Origin: Acinonyx jubatus
Lineage: Eukaryota > Chordata > Mammalia > Carnivora > Felidae
Length of the DNA: 64,000 bases
Reading direction: 5' to 3'
Assembly: GCF_027475565.1 (NCBI RefSeq)
Contig: NC_069392.1
Coordinates: 66,125,741-66,189,740 of the forward strand
Shown: positions 22,690 to 33,450 of the stretch, in pieces
How the letters are laid out: each line of letters opens with the position of its first letter
Position numbering within the stretch: position 1 is the first letter of the stretch
Position numbers and translations under genes: made by a program
Notes under the pieces: generated by a model
Database searches by the model: none
What the model was told of the DNA's origin: nothing
What the model saw: only the letters and a program-made list of their open reading frames with translations

Positions 22690-23785
22690 GATTATTTAGG
22701 AACCCTGCTGGCTGGGTTGGGAGAATACTAGAGCTTTGGGACATGGGGGCATCCTCAGGCAGCACACCAGGCCTCACTGATTCCGAATTCCAGGGCAGAG
22801 TCCCAGAGGTGCCCACTGTAGGGCAGGGACCTAGTAGAGGGGTAGAAGCTCAAGACAGGGGCTCCTGGTTTGACTGAGCCACTTTGGGCAAGTCATTTTG
22901 ATTTTCCTAAACTCTACAAAATAGAGATAATAGTAACACATATACATCTGGGTTTTGTTATGAAAATCACGTTGTTGGTTAATGTCTGTAAGGAACTTTA
23001 CAGGGTACTTTACCCATATTGAGTGTCTGCTATGTGCAAAGCGTGATGGTAGTTGTTAGAATTACAAAGACAACGACCAAGAACCCATCTTTAAAGAGGC
23101 AAGATGGCAGCAATGGTCCAGCAACAATTTACCAAGGATTGCTCCCTCACTTCATCGCTTCATCACTAGGACAACAAGCACATGTTTTGGTATCGGACAC
23201 ACCCAGCTGTACCATTTTCTGTCTATGTGCCTTTTTTTCTACTTTGTTAAACTGACATAGTAACAGTGCTCATCAAATGGGGTTATTGGGAGAAATGATT
23301 GGAATAATACATGAAGCAGAGTGTTGGACACATCTAAAATATTCAGTAAGTGGTTATTAATATTACCTATAGGATCGTGTAAATGTGAACTATTACCATA
23401 GATATTATTAATAAGATTAAGTAGTAGAAAATAATGCAGGGTTACCATAAATGAAGATGAAGAAAAGACCAAAGGATTTTGTTGGAAAATGTATCTCGAT
23501 GTACCCAAGTCCACGATGACAGCAGAAAACAATATGATTTGGTACTAGAAAAGTATTTCTCTTCCCCAGCCGAACATCTTTGATGTGATATAGGATTATC
23601 AAATTCAACCACTTAGTTTTTAATTCCCACATAATGATGGCTACATCACAGTTCCCTGACAAGAGTCAACTGATGAAAGCATAAACATCTATAATTAGGG
23701 ATCTTACTTGGATTGATGAAGGGAGTCATGTTACCAAATAATGCTTGAAGACTAATCTTAATTTTCTAACATAGATAATTGCATT
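22690..23785. other. No gene recognised
   Basis: A small relic at about 23010-23090 (TTGAGTGTCTGCTATGTGCA) is of MIR/L2 type. The rest looks unique. Reverse-strand frames at 23239-23662 show no recognisable product. Confidence 0.4.
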
Positions 23786-23789
23786 TTTT

Positions 23790-24015
23790 ATGTTACCAAC
23801 ACTTTCCCACTCATTAATTTTGCTCTTTGGGTTTCTCAACACCTTTCTGAAGTATATCTGGGCACATATAATTCTCCCCATTTTTCAGAAGAGTAGAGAC
23901 TAAGAGAGTTGAAGGACCCATTCTAAGGTAGCTATCTAATTACCTAAAGCTGGTATCATCCTACGGCGAAGCCAGGCCTAGAACCCAACTGCCTGCCCAC
24001 GTCCGTTGAACTAGG
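23790..24015 (+). repeat. MIR SINE relic
   Basis: Ordered MIR landmarks: CCCCATTTTTCAGAAGAGTA, GAGACTAAGAGAGTTGAAGG, and AAGCCAGGCCTAGAACCCAA with CTGCCTGCC. Confidence 0.65.
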
Positions 24016-24019
24016 CCTC

Positions 24020-25690
24020 TTCCTAAGAGAAACAATAAAAAAATCTTGCATGGATGGCACAAAGGCCAAAGAAAGTAGGTCAATCAATTCGATGAAAATG
24101 TTCCATACTCAAACTAACCATGTAATAAATGACTTGATGTGTCCTTTTAACAAATAGTATTTGCCCTGGCTCTGGGAACACATGGAGTCTCAGTCATTAA
24201 CCTACCAGAGTTTAAATTCAGCAAAGAAGGAAAGTAGAAGCAAGGAACTTTTTCAAGGGGGAGAGAAATGTACAATAGGCTCACAAAACTGCTATAGCGC
24301 TGTATTGGAAAATTAATGTTATCACCTCCCCAACATATCCCTTTCTTCATGAAACAGTACTTCCCTTCTCCACAAACTGCTCCTCTTCCACTTACAATGA
24401 TCCCATGGGGCTTCCATATGCTTTAGATGACCTCAGTCTCATGGCCATAGTTGGTTGGCCCAAGTTGTGCCAATCAGAACCCTATGCAGGGCCACCACCA
24501 GTCCATACGGCATCTTTGTGGAAATTAGAAAAGGTGCCCTTCCTCAAGATACTTTACGCCCATCTGTGAGAAAATTATTGAAATCTACAATGTTTATGGC
24601 ATGAATGGTGCCTCCGGGTTTGTGCAGTGGCTCCCTATGGCAGGAGTTTTGAACTTGAGACTAAATACAACAAGGCAGTGTCTTTCCAGTAGCAAAGATA
24701 ATAACATTCAGGGGTTTAGGACAGACATCGACTCTGACACATGGAGAACGCTGGTGTGCAGTGAGACGGAATGACGTCAGTGTGTGGAAAAAAGCCAAAA
24801 TTCAGAACAGAGGGAGACGGTTCTGGTCATATTTGGGGCTATGATTCCAATTGTTCCTGGAGGCTCCGCTGCGTCCCTGCCTCTCTCATTGTTTGGTCGT
24901 TAAACTCTTTTTTTTTTCCCCCATAAGCCAAAACATTCCTCTTTTTTGCTCATGCAAGATCAAATAGAATTTTTTGTGACTTGCAACTAATGCAGCTGTG
25001 AATTTAATTTCACTAATTTCCACATCCCTCAATTTTAAAAGCAAATTGGGGGAGAGCACATTAGCTCTAATCTCAACTTGATCGAGTATGATTTTTACAC
25101 AAAGGGAAACAGCTCTGTTTCTATCTATTCCAACGCAGTAAGTAGTTTCTCATTCTATGTCCATGCCTAAAAAGAAAATTACATGTTGGCTGCCCACTTT
25201 AATTGTTTGTAATCACTGAAATTTGCAATCCTATCCTGTGGTGTGTTCTCAGACCTTTCCTCATGGGGCATTCTTTCAGTGTGTTTTGTTGGCAGTAGCT
25301 GTAGCAATTAGAAAATTGGGAAATGTATAAAATCCGGAAGGATATCAATTTTGGCATTTCTTCCCTTTAGTCAGTGTTGTTAGAAATGTGTAAGGCCCTA
25401 GAAAAAATTAAATGGAACCATGGGCTTTGCTACTGAGCTCATCCTGTTCCAAGAATCACTTGTTATCCCCATTGGCGAATCTAACTCTAGGGGGCTCGGG
25501 GTCCAAAGAGGCTCCTCCTGGAAGGAGAAGAAGACCACTGGGCCATCTTCTTTCCTCAGTGCACATGACCCTTTCTTAGGCTTCTCTTTGTCAGAGTGGA
25601 CTTTAATTTACAGTTACAGTCAAATATGTAGTGCGGGAAGATGTAGCCTTATTTATGTACTTGCATACACAAACCTGATCAAGTGCAACT
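24020..25690. other. No gene recognised; includes an AT-rich unique block
   Basis: No interspersed repeat is recognised. The part 24880-25340 is AT-rich with several TAAT/ATTA motifs and looks like a candidate conserved non-coding element; this is an impression only. Confidence 0.35.
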
Positions 25691-25713
25691 ATAAAGTCAT
25701 AAGACTAATTTTA

Positions 25714-25946
25714 TTTTACTTTTTAAAAATTTTTTAATGTTTATTTTTGTGAGAGAGAGAGCGAGTAAGCAAGCACGAGTGGGGGAGGGGCAGAGAGAGA
25801 GAGAGGGAGACACAGAATCGGAAGCAGGCTCCAGACTCTGAGCTGTCAGCACAGAGCCCGACACAGGACTTGAACTCACGGAACCGCGAGATCATGACCT
25901 GATCTGAAGTCGGAAGCTTAACCGACTAAGCCACCCAGGCGCCCCA
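25714..25946 (-). mobile_element. Felid tRNA-Lys SINE, reverse orientation
   Basis: This is a full copy, from a poly-T/TTTTTAATGTTTATTTT start to CCACCCAGGCGCCCC. A perfect 15-bp duplication, ATAAGACTAATTTTA, lies at 25699-25713 and 25949-25963. Confidence 0.95.
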
Positions 25947-26339
25947 GTATAAGACTAATTTTAAAGCATAACTTTCCCCATCTTCAAAGTGCTTCAAAAG
26001 TTTCTTTTCCCTTTGATAGAGTAGGGACCAGTTTGGAACCATGTTATCTGGCAAATAAGGTAAGCTGCAGTTAAGCAATTTTGAGTCCAAAGAAAAGTAT
26101 TATTAAGTTATAAGACTGGTTTTCTCTGTGGCTCAAAAGCTATTTTCAACAACAATTTCCAAAGGAAATCAGCAAAGAACTTTTCAGCAATGGAAGCATC
26201 CTTGAAATAATTATGTAGTCTTCTAAAGAAACTACTCAGAAGGGGAACCACTCATTTGGATATAAGAGGCTGTGTATGCTTACCATTCGAAAGAAGTTCA
26301 GTGATGAAAAGCATAAACTAATGCATCTGCACCAAATAC

Positions 26340-26990
26340 AGCAATAGAGATATATGTTTCTAGAATATTCACCAAATGGTTCTGGAAAAATTGGCAACTT
26401 AGAAACAGTGAAGTTAGATCTTCACCTTATACTACATTTTAAGATAAATTCACAAAATATTAAAGGGAAAAAATAAAATCATAAAAATGCTGGTGATTGA
26501 ACAATGTGAGAGAAATATAGGTCAATATTTTAAGTGGTCTTGGGCCAGATTTTCTAAGCAGACAATTGTGAAAGAAACATAAGTGTAAGAATGATACATC
26601 TGTCTACATAAAACATTTTATTATTTTATTTTAAGTTTTTAATGTTTATTTATTTTTGAGAGACAGAGAGCGAGTTGGGGAGGGGCAGAGAGAGAGGGGG
26701 ACACAGAATCCGAAGCAGGCTCCAGGCTCTGAGCTGTCAGCACAGAGCCCGACATGGGGCTTGAACCCACAAACTGTGAGATCGTGACCTGAGCCGAAGT
26801 CAGACGTTCAACTGACTGAGCCACCCAGGCGTCCTTACATAAAACATTTTATAAGATCAAATGCATTTTATACGAAAATGTTACATTAAATAATGTTTTT
26901 AAAAAATGTTCAATCTTACTACTCACCAAAAAATTTCACATTAAAAATTTTGTAACTAGAGTAATATTTCTAAGTATGCTAACATGAATG
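26340..26990 (+). mobile_element. Degraded L1 ORF2 fragment, split by a SINE
   Basis: Phrases such as AAAATTGGCAACTTAGAAAC, TTCACCTTATACTACATTTT, AAAATCATAAAAATGCTGGT and, after the SINE, TGTTCAATCTTACTACTCAC match the 3' third of mammalian L1 ORF2 in order. The reading frame is destroyed. Confidence 0.55.
26622..26835 (-). mobile_element. Felid tRNA-Lys SINE, reverse orientation
   Basis: This is a near-consensus copy. A 17-bp perfect duplication, TACATAAAACATTTTAT, lies at 26605-26621 and 26836-26852. Confidence 0.95.
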
Positions 26991-27126
26991 TTTGCTTAAT
27001 GGTCCTACGCATGTGATTTTAATCAGCCTACGAAATCCACCTGTGTTAGGTCAAGGGACAGGAGAGGGGGTGAGGGTCTAGGGGGCAGAAGGGGCACATA
27101 GAATTCTTACTATAAGAAAAAGGAAG

Positions 27127-27335
27127 GGGCACCCGGGTGGCTCAGTTAAGTGTCCAAATTTGGCTCAGGTCATGATCTCACGGTTCACGAGTTTGAGCCC
27201 CACATGGGGCTCTGTGCTGACAGCTTGGAGCCTGGACCCTGCTTTGGAGTCTGTGTCTCCCTCTGTCTCTGCCCCTGTCCAGCTCATGCACTGTCTCTCT
27301 CTCTAATATGAATAAACAGTTTTAAAAAATCAAAA
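27127..27335 (+). mobile_element. Felid tRNA-Lys SINE
   Basis: The head (GGGCACCCGGGTGGCTCAG) has a small internal deletion. The 13-bp duplication AAGAAAAAGGAAG flanks it at 27114-27126 and 27336-27348. Confidence 0.92.
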
Positions 27336-27707
27336 AAGAAAAAGGAAGAGTTAATAATTTGCTTTTGATACCCAAAATAGACTTTTAGACCATGGAAAAG
27401 GTCTTGAAAGACAGATTTTGTCAGGAAAAACAGGATTTCTAAATTCCTGTGGCTCCTGTTTAACCAGATTAGAAACTAATCCAAGAAGGCGCAGAGCACG
27501 CACTTTCTTCCACTGTAGAAGAATCGTCTGCCTCTGCCCTATGATGGTTAAACTCTGAGGTCTGCTGACCTAGGGAAAGGGAAGGTATGACACAGAGACA
27601 GCGGAGAGTCCAAAGGCAGTCCTGTTCTGCTCAGATGGGACGAACACAGGAGAAAGACTGTTTTCCTCTCCACACATGCCAGGCAGGCACTTAAACATCC
27701 CAACAGG

Positions 27708-27908
27708 GGCGCCTGGGTGGTTCAGTCCGTTAAGTGCCGACTCTTGGTTTCGGCTCAGGTCATGATCTCATGGTTCATGAGTCTGAGCCCTGCGTCGAGC
27801 TCCACGCTATCATTGTAGAGTCTGCTTGGGGTTCTCTCACTCCCTCTCTCTCTCCATCCCTCCCCTGCTCGCAGTCTCTCTCTCTCTCTCAAAATAAACT
27901 TAAAAAAA
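27708..27908 (+). mobile_element. Felid tRNA-Lys SINE
   Basis: The head GGGGCGCCTGGGTGGTTCAG, the core and a CT-rich stretch are present, with a short AAAATAAACTTAAAAAAA tail. No clear target-site duplication is visible. The copy is more diverged in the core than its neighbours. Confidence 0.9.
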
Positions 27909-27987
27909 TCCAGACAAGTCTTGAGAATCCCAAGGCCATTAGAGCTAGGAGCTCATTTCTACAGAAACAATGTACGAGAAAACTTAC

Positions 27988-28100
27988 CTGCGGCTGCTTC
28001 AAGCACCGAGGGACGCTGAGGTGGGGTGGGCAGGAGATGGGCAGTTAGACAAACTGGGAGCTCCTGGTTCTCCATGGCCTTCTGGTGGCAAGACAAGGAC
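27988..28100 (-). other. Candidate exon of an unknown leftward transcript
   Basis: On the minus strand the segment is bounded by an acceptor (GGCTTCCTACAG, intron end at 28101) and a perfect donor (CAG|GTAAGT, intron start at 27987). It contains ATG at 28075-28073 in a good start context (GGCCATGG), open to the donor for about 29 codons. I do not recognise the peptide, so a long non-coding RNA exon is as likely as a coding one. No companion exon is identified. Confidence 0.3.
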
Positions 28101-28234
28101 CTGTAGGAAGCCAAATGCCTTAGTGGGGAATGCAATGGCACTGACAGGGTCAGGGGACCACAGAAGCAAGATGGGGCTAGATTGCTTGGCTCATGGCTGG
28201 GACAATGGCGGCTAACACATGATCCCAAGAGGCC

Positions 28235-28256
28235 GGGGGTGGGGGTGGGGGTGGGG
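28235..28256 (+). other. G-quadruplex-forming motif
   Basis: Four G-tracts (28235-28239, 28241-28245, 28247-28251, 28253-28256) are separated by single T loops. This is the pattern of a very stable parallel quadruplex. It lies 135 bp upstream, on the minus strand, of the candidate exon at 27988-28100. Confidence 0.8.
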
Positions 28257-28376
28257 CAGGTGCCCTTCAGCAGAACCAGGTTCAGGTAACAGATCACTCC
28301 AGTCCCCAAGCAGCCAATACCTTACGGGAAACTAATCTCTGACGAGTTTGAATTTATAAATTTAAAGTGCGTGTTT

Positions 28377-28695
28377 GTCAGAGAAAGACAAATGCCATGT
28401 GACTTCACTCATATGAGGACTTTAAGACACAAAACAGATGAACACGAGGGAAGGGAAGCAAAAATAATATAAAAGCAGGGAGGGGGACAAAACCATAAGA
28501 GACCCTTAAATATGGAGAACAAACAGAGGGTTACTGGAGCGGGTGTGGGAGGGGGATGGGCTAAATGGGGAAGGGGTATTAAGGAATCTACTCCTGAAAT
28601 CCTTGTTGCACTCTATGCTGACTCACTTGGATGTAAATTAAAAGAATTTAAATAAAAATTAAAAAATGATTAATAAAAATAATCTAAAAAAAGAT
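28377..28695 (+). mobile_element. Carnivoran L1 3' UTR, 5'-truncated
   Basis: The order CACTCATATGAGGACTTTAA, ACAAAACAGATGAACACGAG, CATAAGAGACCCTTAAATAT, GGTTACTGGAGCGGGTGTGG and TTGGATGTAAATTAAAAG matches carnivoran L1 3' ends, with an internal segment missing. The flanks repeat AAAGTGCGTGTTT / AAAGTGCATGTTT (28364-28376 and 28696-28708), so it is a target-primed 5'-truncated insertion. Confidence 0.85.
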
Positions 28696-28929
28696 AAAGT
28701 GCATGTTTAAAACCAGAGGATGTGGGAGTACTGTTCATCAGCAAATCTCAGGGCTCCCATCATCCAGGGCTCATGAGGGATATCAGAGTATTTTCAAAGC
28801 ACAATGAAACACCAGTTTCTTAACTAAGTGTAACTTGAGCAATTCGTCACCCTAAGATGGTAACTTCTTTTTTTTCAATCACAAGGTTTACTGTCTTCAA
28901 TCATATATATGTGTTTTCTGACTTTTTTC

Positions 28930-29002
28930 TATAAAAAACACGCATTGCCTTTGAAATACAATTACCTTTCTATAAAAGCACGCATTACCTTTGAAATAAA
29001 AA
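28930..29002. repeat. 40-bp imperfect tandem duplication
   Basis: CTATAAAAAACACGCATTGC followed by CTTTGAAATA recurs 40 bp later as CTATAAAAGCACGCATTACC and TTTGAAATA. Confidence 0.85.
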
Positions 29003-29179
29003 AACACTATAAATATTTTCAAAGATGTTTGCATATTAAACAAGGTCAGAAGAGAATCTAGGGTGGTGTTTCGGTTCAAATCAGTTTCCATATAGTTAAG
29101 CACACACAATAAAAATTCAAAAGTTAACAAAGTTGTCCTTCTTGATTTAGTCACACTTTACCCGCATGTGTATCTTTCA

Positions 29180-29207
29180 GTGTGTGTGTGTGTGTGTGTG
29201 TGTGTGT
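29180..29207. repeat. (GT)14 microsatellite
   Basis: An uninterrupted GT dinucleotide run, likely polymorphic between individuals. Confidence 0.95.
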
Positions 29208-29209
29208 TT

Positions 29210-30025
29210 AAGATGAAAACGAGCCATCTCCTGCACTGATTTTCAATCATCTGTACTGTGGAAATCCAACAGACTCTTCCCAATTAAGCATATGCTTGGT
29301 GGGATTAAAACTAGACAAGAGATGTACCGTCTACTGAGGCTCGCTCGGCTCCCAGCACCGTCTACACGGTGAGCTGTGCCTGAAGCAGTCTGGGACAGAG
29401 ATTTGGTGATTCACTGGAACCTGGTCAAGAGTCGGTGAGACTCTGACAGAAAACAGGATATGGTAATTCTCTCGAGGCTTAGCCCAACTCGGCTGTGGTT
29501 TCCTTGATATGCTCTCTGATTTCCCAAGACCAGCCTTCGGTTTTTATTGCTCTGCAGTGGTTTTTCCACACACACCCTGGTTCGGACGGAATGCGTTCGA
29601 TTATGTATTTGTGCCCTGTTACGTCTCCAGGAGGCCAAGAGGCGACGAGAGGCTTGCCCAAGGTCACATTGTTGGCTGGCGGCAGAATGAAGTCCCGACC
29701 CAGGTGTCTGGACTCCTCATCCAGGAGTACAAGAATCAGACCAAAATGCTCACAACCCGAGGTATATTACCTTGTTTCGCTTGTTTACTTACCAAGTATT
29801 CGCTTGTTTACTTACCAACAGTCATGACACAACCTTTTCATTTTTATGATCCATTTGAGGGCAGCTCAAGTTCAAACTAATCTAATCCCACAAGGAATAC
29901 ACCACAAATGATTGCTAACTGTGGGCCGTGTTGAATTGTATTCAAATACAGGCATTCTCCCCTCCCTGGGATCCCCTGGAGGCTGCCCTTTCCAGAGCTT
30001 CCCTGCACTTGCCACTAACCGGGGG
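29210..30025. other. No gene recognised; contains a MIR relic and a 23-bp duplication
   Basis: 29640-29735 is MIR-like: AGGCTTGCCCAAGGTCACAT, GGCAGAATGAAGTCCCGACC, CAGGTGTCTGGACTCC. 29778-29818 holds a tandem duplication of CGCTTGTTTACTTACCAA. Frames of up to 123 codons at 29495-29880 cover the MIR and are not believed. Confidence 0.5.
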
Positions 30026-30029
30026 TTTC

Positions 30030-30345
30030 TCAGCAAGTCAGCTAAAATTTATTGTTATTGTTTTGAAAGGTAATATAAGCATGTTGCACAGAAGTAAAAA
30101 CAAAAAAACCCCATAAAAACAAACAAAAAATCTAGTGGAAAGTAATTCTTTCTCACACTCAGTTCCCTTCCTCAGACACAGCTACTATTGTCAGATTTCT
30201 GGGTATCTTTCCATGAATACGCAAGTATATATATTTCTATACAAATATATGTCATCTAAAACGTGGATGGAAGTGTGCTATTTATACCGTCGCGCTCACT
30301 TTGTTTTCACTTGCTGTATTTTGTCGATTGTTCTCCATTAGCACA
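30030..30345 (-). repeat. L1-like relic, antisense (tentative)
   Basis: CCTTCCTCAGACACAGCTAC and GGGTATCTTTCCATGAATAC, followed by ATATATATTTCTATACAAAT and CATTAGCACATGT, resemble a reversed mammalian L1 3' UTR segment with the usual internal TA-rich patch. The family is uncertain. Confidence 0.4.
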
Positions 30346-30349
30346 TGTA

Positions 30350-31125
30350 ACAAGACAGCTGTGTATTTTCCCTACCAAATATAAGTGCTTTCTTGCATTC
30401 CTTGCAAGATTCATGCTGGGAGGATTTTAACAGTTAATGGTCAGGATACAAACTCACGCACGGACATACACTTTGGATGCTCTCCTGGTATGGGTCCAGC
30501 AAATCGTCACTGTATCAGGCCACGCCTTGGTGTCGGAGAGACTTTAAATGTCATATGGTCTGACCCTTTGCCCCAGAAAAGAATCCCTTCCACGGTCTTC
30601 CCGACAGCGTCACATAACCTCTGCTGGAGGGAAGCTCCACAGGCATCCCATTTCCTCCCAAAATAAGCCATTCTACCCCCATGGAGGTTATAGTCTTCTT
30701 ATATCAAAGGTAAACTTGACTTCCTGTCAGGAATCTGATGACTGTTACCCTGCCACCTCAGGTCTTGTCTGTAGAGTCCCCTTCTCGGGAAGCACCCGGG
30801 TATCCACACCCCCACTGTCCCAGGCAGGTCCCTTGCTGCCATATTGTCTGAAAGAGAGATGCTCGGACCCTGTGGGCCACACAGTGGGGGCCTGACCTAA
30901 TCAGAGTAACTGGCAGTCATGCCTAAGGACAAAAGGATATTGCTTGAGACCTTGCTCATCCTTTCCAAATATTTCTCCACTTCCTTTGAAAACACCCAGG
31001 ACAAAATTAACCCATGGGTCCGTGGCCATGTTTTCTGAGCCAAAAAGCACACACATCAGCCACCAGGCAGAAAGGAGCAGGCACAGGAACAGGTGGGCTA
31101 GTGCCTCAACTGGAGGGCTCCCTGC
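30350..31125. other. No gene recognised
   Basis: Unique-looking DNA of average composition. Overlapping plus frames at 30385-30895 show no recognisable domain or splice structure. Confidence 0.4.
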
Positions 31126-31140
31126 TCTTAGAAGTTCATG

Positions 31141-31307
31141 CATTGGGGCACTTGGGTGGCTCAGTCAGTTAGGTGTCGGACTCTTGATCTCAGCTCAGGT
31201 CATGAGCCCACGAAGGTCTGTAGGACTGAGCCCGACATCAGGCTCTGTGCTGACAGTGTGGAGCCTGCTTGGCATTCTCTCTCTCCCTCTCTTTCTGCCC
31301 CTCCCCC

Positions 31308-31361
<54 letters not shown>

Positions 31362-31402
31362 TCTCTCTCTCTCATTAATAAACAAATAAAACTTAAAAAA
31401 CA
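31141..31402 (+). mobile_element. Felid tRNA-Lys SINE with a long expanded (CT)n
   Basis: Head GGGGCACTTGGGTGGCTCAG, core, then a CT repeat at about 31314-31373 and a tail with AATAAACAAATAAAAC. The duplication AGAAGTTCATG flanks it at 31130-31140 and 31403-31413. Confidence 0.95.
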
Positions 31403-31414
31403 AGAAGTTCATGG

Positions 31415-32205
31415 GTTGTCTCTGCCAAGACAGCGTGACCACCATGAGGAATTGTATTGATTCTACGATCTGAAGTTATGATAGTGACTTGGAAAGAATC
31501 AAAGTGACGACTATCCGCGTTTGTCATCGATTCACAGGGGTGTAAGTAATGCACTCCTGATTTTGAGGAAGAGGCTAGATAACTCTCACTCCTTGACAGT
31601 GAAAATGGTACTAATCAGTGCATGACGGATAAGAACAACCAACCACAGAAGTCTCTCCAAGCCGCACGTGGCTTCTAAATCAGTTGCCAGAAGGACAAGG
31701 GACACGCCTGCATCAGACCTGCCCAGGTGACCAGGGGATGTCCTTATGCTGGGGTCACTGCACAAGGAAAGCCATAGCCCGGGCAGCCACGAGGGTTCTG
31801 TATGACTGAAGAGAGCCTTGGGGACCGGAGTCGAGAGGCATGCACGCCGCCCAGATGAAGGGCAGCAGAGGGGGGTGTCTGCACTGCCACTCCTGCGAAA
31901 GCATGGAACTCAAGCAGGAGGGCTTTTATTCTGGTTCGGGGCTCGTCAATCTTCTGACTATGGGTTCAGTTTCCTAGTTACCTGGGTACAGGCAACGGGT
32001 GCCAAGAACAACAGAACTCTGAGCGTGCCAGTCGAAAAGGTGTATTTCCCCCTGAGTTAGTCAACAGGCACACGGCTTTCTAGGTCCAGCTTTATGAAGA
32101 GTGAGCCTGTTCCTGAGCCTCCAACCACTATGGACAAGTGGAAGAAACAAACTGAGTTGCTGTGAAACCCCCGACCAAGACTGGCTGGTGAAAGCCCATC
32201 TCGGT
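31415..32205. other. No gene recognised
   Basis: No repeat or exon is identified. An 80-codon plus frame at 31818-32060 has no recognisable feature. Confidence 0.4.
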
Positions 32206-32209
32206 GCTG

Positions 32210-32900
32210 GCTCTTCCTCTCCTTAAATGCAACACTCAGTCTTGCTCTTTGGGACCCACTCCTAAGCTCCTCGCTAACTCTTTGGCATCAGACTTTCACT
32301 CTTTCTCTCCACGGCTGCCATCATCCCAGTGACTTTCAACATTCATGTCAACAACCTGACAAATGCGTTGACTTCTGCCTCCTCAACGCCACGGACCGCT
32401 CCTCTAGCCCCGTGCGAGCCACCCTGGTGGCCTCACTTTCTCACCCCCGGCTCTGTGGAGAGCTTGTCCTTGGAATGCCCTCTCTGCCTCTGCCCTGCTC
32501 TGGCTGTCAGCCAATGGCCCTCTGATTCCCTTGATCTCTGAGATGCTATACTTCCTGGTTCTCCTAGAAAGAGCTCCCTGACCATTCCTTTTCTCTCTCT
32601 GGTTTTCTAACTTGCTACATCAGTTAGGAATGACGTTTAGCTTCACAAAGCAGTAACCCCACTACCAGGACTTAACCAAGATCATTTTTTCTTATATCGT
32701 GAGTCATACAGAAGTAAACAGTCCAGGACTGGTGCAGTGGCTCTACAATGTCTCCGGTCTCCCAGGCAGCTTCTCGAAGCTCTCCTATCCTTAGCACGTG
32801 GCTTTCATCTTCTTAGTCATGGTTGCAAAATGACTGTTCAATCTCTTGCCTCCCATCCTCTGTCCAGGCAGAACAAAGAAGAAGGAAGCCACAAGGAAGA
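32210..32900. repeat. Diverged ancient repeats, families uncertain
   Basis: 32210-32590 has an L2-like flavour (CTTGGAATGCCCTCTCTGCC, GAAAGAGCTCCCTGACCATT). 32610-32880 contains AAACAGTCCAGGACTGGTGC and AGCACGTGGCTTTCATCTTC, known from another common mammalian repeat. Both are too diverged for firm naming. Confidence 0.4.
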
Positions 32901-33069
32901 AGGGTTGTCATCTCGATGAGGAAACAAAAACTTTCCCAGAAGTTCCCAACACACTTCCACTTAGGTGTCCTAGCTAGGAACTGTGTTGTGTGATCACCCC
33001 TTGCAGCGAGGGAGCTGGGAAATGCATTTTAGGCGCAGGCACAGTGCTGCTCAGGCTTAAGTCAGTAAA

Positions 33070-33240
33070 GAATATCGGACGGATACCGAGTAGGCAACTA
33101 TCACATTTTATTTATCCGTGCAGTAGTGGATGGGTATCTGTGTCGTCTCCACTTTGGGACTTTTCCGAGCGACGCTGTTATGAACATTTGTGTACGAGCT
33201 TTTGTGTGGATATGTTTTCATTTCTCTTGAGTCCTCTATT
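33070..33240 (-). repeat. L1 ORF2 fragment, antisense
   Basis: GTTATGAACATTTGTGTACG and GTGTGGATATGTTTTCATTT with CTCTTGAGT is the reversed phrase near the 3' end of mammalian L1 ORF2. Confidence 0.6.
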
Positions 33241-33249
33241 CCTTCCCTC

Positions 33250-33450
33250 TAAAACAAGGTTAGCACATTCTTCCAGCAAAAGACCAGATAACAAACATCC
33301 TAGGCTTTGCTCTAGAGAAGCGACTCCACTCTGCCCTTGTAGCACAGAAGCTACCATAGACAACGTGCAGACAAGCGTGGTTGTATTCCAACAAGACGAA
33401 AACATCGGCAGGCCAGGTTTGTCCCACGGACCGTAGTTGGCCAACCCTTG
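33250..33450. mobile_element. hAT-type MER DNA transposon relic
   Basis: From AAGGTTAGCACATTCTTCCA through CTAGGCTTTGCTCTAGAGAA to CCCACGGACCGTAGTTGGCC and CAACCCTTG, it follows the widespread non-autonomous element whose ends read CAGGGGTTGGCAAACT. The terminal inverted repeats are partly visible. The exact MER name is not certain. Confidence 0.6.

Noticed and set aside
29495..29880. Plus-strand frames of 110-123 codons that looked like a possible conserved protein
   Set aside because: They run across a MIR relic and a small tandem duplication, and no family is recognisable.
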